Source: Demequinaceae bacterium (lineage in GTDB: Bacteria; Actinomycetota; Actinomycetes; Actinomycetales; Demequinaceae). From it: a stretch of DNA of 64,000 nt. Positions 60,445 to 64,000 of this stretch are shown here, one piece after another (position 1 is the stretch's first letter; every line of letters begins with the position of its first letter). Position numbers and translations under genes: made by a program. Under the pieces are notes generated by a model that saw nothing but the letters and a program-made list of their open reading frames with translations, made no database searches and was not told the DNA's origin. The DNA lies in contig JAFGBM010000004.1 of NCBI GenBank assembly GCA_016933155.1, positions 62,001-126,000 on the forward strand. The letters run 5' to 3'.

Positions 60445-63132
60445 TCATTCCGTCTTTCTTGCTGGCTTCCTGCTTGCGGCCTTCTTGACAGGGGTGCGCC
60501 TGGTGGGGGCCCGCCGGGTAGGTTTCTTCGCCGGGCCCTTCGCACGTTTCTCCGCAAGGAGTTCGACGGCCCTCTCGTGGGTCAACTCGTCGATGACCGT
60601 CCCCCGGGGGACCGTCACGTTGGTCACACCGTCGGTGATGTACTCCCCGTAGCGGCCTTCCTTGACGACGATGGGTTTCTCGGTCGCCGGGTCGACCCCG
60701 AGTTCTTTGAGGGGTGGAACGGTCGGACGTCCGCGGCCGCGCTTGGGCGCCGCGTAAACAGCGAGCGCTTCGTCGAGGGTGATGGTCAGCAGTTGCTCCT
60801 CTGTCTCGAGCGAGCGGGAGTCGGTGCCCTTCTTGAGGTAGGGGCCGAACCGGCCGTTCTGGGCGGTGATCTCGGTCCCGTCGTCGGGATCGACCCCGAC
60901 GACCCGGGGAAGGGAGAACAGCGTAACCGCCTCCTCGAGGGTGACCGCCTCGACATCCATGGACTTGAACAGGGAGGCCGTCTTGGCCTTGCCCGTCGCG
61001 CCGTCCGGGAGCACCTCGGTGACGTAGGGGCCGAAGCGTCCGGCCTTCGCGACGATGGTGCGACCCGTCTCCGGGTGCGTGCCGAGGACCCTCTCCTCCG
61101 CCCCTTGGGACCGGAGGTACTCCAGGGCCTTCTCGACGCTCAACTCGTCGGGGGGCAGGTCCGGCGGGATGGACGCCCTCTCCGTCTCGCCGTCGACCAC
61201 CCGCTCGACGTACGGACCGAATTTGCCGACTCGGAGTGAGATCCCCTCGCCGATATCGAAGGTGTTGATCGCCCGGGCATCGATCGAGCCGAGCTCGTTG
61301 ACCAAGTGCTTGAGCCCTTCCTGACGCCCGTGCTCCTCGGATCCGGTTCCGAGGTAGAACCGCGCGAGCCAGTCACGGCGATCCAGATCCCCGGAGGCGA
61401 TTCGGTCCAGATCGCGCTCCATGTCGGCCGTGAAGTCGTAGTCGATCAGCCAGTCGAAGTGCTTCTCCATAAGCCCGACGATGGAGAAGGCGATCCAGTT
61501 GGGGATGAGCGCCTGCTTGACCACCCGCACATAGTCGCGGGCGATGATGAGGTCGACGGTCGCGGCATAGGTGGAGGGCCTCCCGAACTTCCGATCCTCG
61601 AGTTCCTTGATCATGGACCCTTGCGTGAACCGCGGGGGCGGGGCGGTGTGGTGGCCGACCGGCTCCAACTCGTCGGCCCGCACATCCTGACCCTCCTCGA
61701 GTTGGGGAAGCCGGGTGTCCCCGGATGATGCGTGCTCCTCGTCCTCCTCGTACCTGGACCGTTCATGGGTTTCCTCGTAAACGGACAGGAAGCCCGGGAG
61801 GGTGACGATGGTGCCCGAGGCCGTGAACTCGACCGCGTGATGGGCGGCGGTCTCCGCCCCGATCCGGACCGTGGACGTGGTCCCCTTCGCATCCTTCATC
61901 TGGCTGGCGAGGGTGCGTCTCCAGATGAGTTCGTACATCCGGAACTCGTCCGTCCGGAGTTCGCCCCCGAGGGAGTCCGGGGTGCGGAAGCGATCACCGG
62001 CCGGACGGATGGCCTCATGGGCCTCCTGGGCATTCGTGTCCTTCGAGGCATACGCCCGAGGGCTCTCGGCGACGGATTCCGTGCCGAACAGTTCGGCGGC
62101 CTGGGCCCTCGCGGCTTTGACGGCCTCGGATGACAGCGTCGGGGAATCGGTGCGCATGTAGGTGATGTATCCGCGTTCGTAGAGCCCCTGAGCAACCCGC
62201 ATGGCCTCCCTGGCCCCCAGGCGGAGCTTCCGGCTGGCCTCCTGAATCAAGGTGGAGGTGATGAAGGGGGCAGAGGGGCGGCGCGTGTAGGGCTTGGACT
62301 CCACCCCGAGGACCGCGAACTCGGCAGAGGCCAGGCCCGAGGCGAGTGCCCCGGCGGTGGCCGCCGTCACGTGGGTCGTGGGTGAGCCCTTCGGCTGTCC
62401 CCGGTCGTCGAAATCCCGGCCCGTCGCCACCCGGGTGCCGTCGATCGACGCGAGCCTGGCCTCGAACTGCCGTCCCGCGTCCGGCCCGGACGTCGCCTCG
62501 AAAACGGCGCGGATGTCCCAGTACTCGGCGGCGATGAACGCCATGCGTTCCCGTTCACGGTCGACGACGAGCCGGAGCGCGATCGACTGGACCCGCCCGG
62601 CGCTCAGGCCCTGGGCGACCTTGCGCCACAGGACGGGAGACACTTCGTACCCGTAGAGCCGGTCGAGCACGCGCCGGGCTTCCTGCGCCTCGACGAGTTC
62701 CATGTCGACCTCGCGGGGATTCTCGAGTGCCCGACGGATCCCCTCTGGGGTGATCTCGTGGAAGGCCAGTCTCTTCACCGGAACCTTGGGTTTGAGGACC
62801 TCCAGGAGGTGCCAGGCGATCGCCTCCCCCTCCCGGTCCTCATCGGTCGCGAGCAGAACCTCGGAGGCCTCCTTGAGGCGGGCCTTGATCTCGGATACGA
62901 CCTTCTTCTTTTCCGGGGGCACCACGTAGTACGGCTCGAAGTCGTTTTCCACGTCGACGGCGAATTTCCCGAGCGAGCCCCCGCGCTTGTCCGCGGGCAT
63001 CTCGGACGGCTGCGGTAGGTCCCGGATGTGCCCGATGGATGAGACGACGTCGTAGCCGTCGCCGAGGAGCCCGCCAATGGTGCGGGACTTCGTCGGTGAC
63101 TCGACGATGACAAGGGTGCGACCCGTGGTCAT
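60445..63132 (-). CDS. topA: DNA topoisomerase I
   Basis: Type IA topoisomerase relaxing negative supercoils, 895 residues. TOPRIM domain (about 5-130, LVIVESPTKSRTI and DEDREGEAIAWHL), active-site Tyr in GYITYMRTDSP near 325, and the gate domains. The C-terminus has four repeated GRFGPY/GRYGEY modules instead of zinc fingers and a basic tail of about 40 residues rich in Lys/Arg/Pro/Ala, as in mycobacterial TopA. The ATG at 63132 gives the usual start MTTGRTLVIVESPTK. A promoter candidate lies at 63184-63212. Confidence 0.96.
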   Translation of the reverse strand: MTTGRTLVIVESPTKSRTIGGLLGDGYDVVSSIGHIRDLPQPSEMPADKRGGSLGKFAVDVENDFEPYYVVPPEKKKVVSEIKARLKEASEVLLATDEDREGEAIAWHLLEVLKPKVPVKRLAFHEITPEGIRRALENPREVDMELVEAQEARRVLDRLYGYEVSPVLWRKVAQGLSAGRVQSIALRLVVDRERERMAFIAAEYWDIRAVFEATSGPDAGRQFEARLASIDGTRVATGRDFDDRGQPKGSPTTHVTAATAGALASGLASAEFAVLGVESKPYTRRPSAPFITSTLIQEASRKLRLGAREAMRVAQGLYERGYITYMRTDSPTLSSEAVKAARAQAAELFGTESVAESPRAYASKDTNAQEAHEAIRPAGDRFRTPDSLGGELRTDEFRMYELIWRRTLASQMKDAKGTTSTVRIGAETAAHHAVEFTASGTIVTLPGFLSVYEETHERSRYEEDEEHASSGDTRLPQLEEGQDVRADELEPVGHHTAPPPRFTQGSMIKELEDRKFGRPSTYAATVDLIIARDYVRVVKQALIPNWIAFSIVGLMEKHFDWLIDYDFTADMERDLDRIASGDLDRRDWLARFYLGTGSEEHGRQEGLKHLVNELGSIDARAINTFDIGEGISLRVGKFGPYVERVVDGETERASIPPDLPPDELSVEKALEYLRSQGAEERVLGTHPETGRTIVAKAGRFGPYVTEVLPDGATGKAKTASLFKSMDVEAVTLEEAVTLFSLPRVVGVDPDDGTEITAQNGRFGPYLKKGTDSRSLETEEQLLTITLDEALAVYAAPKRGRGRPTVPPLKELGVDPATEKPIVVKEGRYGEYITDGVTNVTVPRGTVIDELTHERAVELLAEKRAKGPAKKPTRRAPTRRTPVKKAASRKPARKTE

Positions 63133-63183
63133 GGAACCTGCTCTCCCTGAGCGTGTGCGTCCCAGTATGGACGCGCTGCGCAG

Positions 63184-63212
63184 AATATCCCGCATCACTG
63201 TAGGTCGCGCAA
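63184..63212 (-). promoter_or_regulatory. Candidate sigma-70-type promoter for topA
   Basis: TTGCGC (63207-63212) and GATATT (63184-63189) are separated by 17 bp on the minus strand, 50 bp upstream of the topA ATG. Confidence 0.45.
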
Positions 63213-63258
63213 GTCGGACCTGTGGACGACGACGCGCCCCGGTGCGCTCCGAATGCCC

Positions 63259-63999
63259 CTAGAACTCGGTGGATTCCCGCCGTGTGAGGGCTTCCCGGAT
63301 CCCCGGCTCGGCCTCCGATGGGGGAAGGGTGACCCGGCGTTCAAGCCCGGGAAGGGCGTCGGCCGGGATGACGTCGACCAGGCGCAGGTTTCCGAGCCGT
63401 TCGGCGTAGTCGGGGCGGACCCCCTCGGATCGGGCCTCCTGGAGAACCGGGGGTCGGGCTCCGCGACGACTCAGCTCCGTGACGATCTCCTCGACGTCGG
63501 CCAGGGTCAACACGGTCGGGTCGACGGTGATCCGGACCTCATAGTCGACCCCGGAGGCGACCAGGAGATCAAGCGAGGCCCAGGCGCGTTCGCCGCCCGC
63601 CCTCGCTCCCGTCACCTCCTGATACCGGGCTGGGGGAGCCTTGATGTCGAGGCCCACCCAGGCGAGGCCGGGCAGCAGTTCTTTGAAACGCGCCGGGTAC
63701 GCCCCGTTCGTGTGCAGGACGGCCCCGAAGCCCAACTCCCTGACCTCGACGACGGCATCGACGATCTCCGGCTGACGGGTGGGTTCCCCGCCGGAGAAGA
63801 CGACCCCGTCCAGGAGGCCGACCCTCTGTTCGAGGGTGGCGCGCACCTGCTCCCAGGGGATCAATCCCGGGGCCCGCATGTCGATGAGGTCGGGGTTCTG
63901 GCAGTACCCGCAGTCCCAGGGGCACCCCTGGAGGAACAGCACGGAGGACAGTTTCCCGGGCCAGTCGATAGCGGAAAAGGGGAGGAAACCCGCGATCAC
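63259..63999 (-). CDS. Anaerobic ribonucleotide reductase activase (NrdG-like radical SAM)
   Basis: Radical SAM protein of 246 residues. The 4Fe-4S motif is CPWDCGYC (C-x3-C-x2-C) near 26-33, followed by FSGGEPT (SAM-binding) near 69 and IKAPPARY. It resembles the longer NrdG-type activases that generate the glycyl radical of class III ribonucleotide reductase, NrdD. The GTG at 63999 touches the window edge and the bases GTGA suggest overlap with the stop of an upstream gene, probably nrdD, outside the window. Presence implies growth without oxygen at least at times. Confidence 0.85.
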   Translation of the reverse strand: MIAGFLPFSAIDWPGKLSSVLFLQGCPWDCGYCQNPDLIDMRAPGLIPWEQVRATLEQRVGLLDGVVFSGGEPTRQPEIVDAVVEVRELGFGAVLHTNGAYPARFKELLPGLAWVGLDIKAPPARYQEVTGARAGGERAWASLDLLVASGVDYEVRITVDPTVLTLADVEEIVTELSRRGARPPVLQEARSEGVRPDYAERLGNLRLVDVIPADALPGLERRVTLPPSEAEPGIREALTRRESTEF

Positions 64000-64000
64000 G

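Overview
The window is a 64 kb piece of a high-GC actinomycete chromosome (phylum Actinomycetota), most likely from an uncultured or little-studied lineage. The evidence is the very GC-rich codon use and many actinobacterial marker genes: lsr2, carD, senX3-regX3, DUF3180, DUF4032, a stand-alone MsiK-type ATPase, a RipA-like NlpC/P60 protein and an ftsH-folate operon. There are no rRNA genes, CRISPR arrays or intact insertion sequences. Coding is dense. Many genes overlap by one base (TGATG) or four bases (GTGA/ATGA), which indicates translationally coupled operons. Several first genes carry a TANNNT box exactly 6 nt before the start codon, the signature of leaderless mRNAs.

Layout. 0-7 kb: a 5'-cut uracil-DNA glycosylase; a four-gene operon with an ER-type (SipW-like) signal peptidase between two small secreted proteins that share a signal-peptide motif; tRNA-Thr(UGU); a DsbA-like membrane-anchored thiol protein; what looks like a collapsed MauE/DoxX gene; a Ser/Thr kinase; and a divergent MsiK-like sugar ABC ATPase. 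7-13 kb: DUF4032, then convergently the carD-ispD-ispF-cysS-rlmB operon. 12.7-19.4 kb: a complete phosphate regulon (pstSCAB, senX3-regX3, divergent phoU) with two readable Pho boxes. 19.4-24 kb: gpmA, a lactonase, lsr2, lysS, nadC. 24.3-38.3 kb: a CsoR-type repressor inserted on the other strand between nadC and nadB, then a long minus-strand operon dacB-tilS-hpt-ftsH-folE-folP-folBK-DUF3180-two PH-domain proteins-DUF2520-panC-panD-nadB (cell wall, tRNA modification, purine salvage, folate, pantothenate and NAD). 38-44.6 kb: pyrophosphatase, RipA-like hydrolase, metX and a fused GlcD-GlcF-type oxidoreductase.

44.6-50.2 kb looks most accessory: a PadR regulator with a Gly/His-rich N-terminus, a NifX-like protein and two MinD-type ATPases carrying ferredoxin domains, all in one overlapping operon, then a DUF89 phosphatase, a TauE/SafE permease and a class I aldolase. 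This resembles iron-sulfur or metal-cofactor modules of anaerobes and fits the NrdG-type activase at the right edge. 50.3-53.8 kb: a large intergenic hairpin, tRNA-Thr(CGU), a secreted tripeptidyl-peptidase-type lipoprotein, holB and tmk. 53.8-60.3 kb: an accessory block separating tmk from topA, with a crcB-DUF190-crcB-MFS fluoride cluster, two tandem Gfo/Idh/MocA paralogues, an ECF sigma factor with its membrane partner, and a small DUF898-like protein. 60.4-64 kb: topA and the NrdG-like radical SAM protein.

The best candidates for something undescribed are the signal-peptidase/secreted-protein operon at 0.66-2.7 kb and the PadR-NifX-twin ATPase module at 44.6-47.5 kb.
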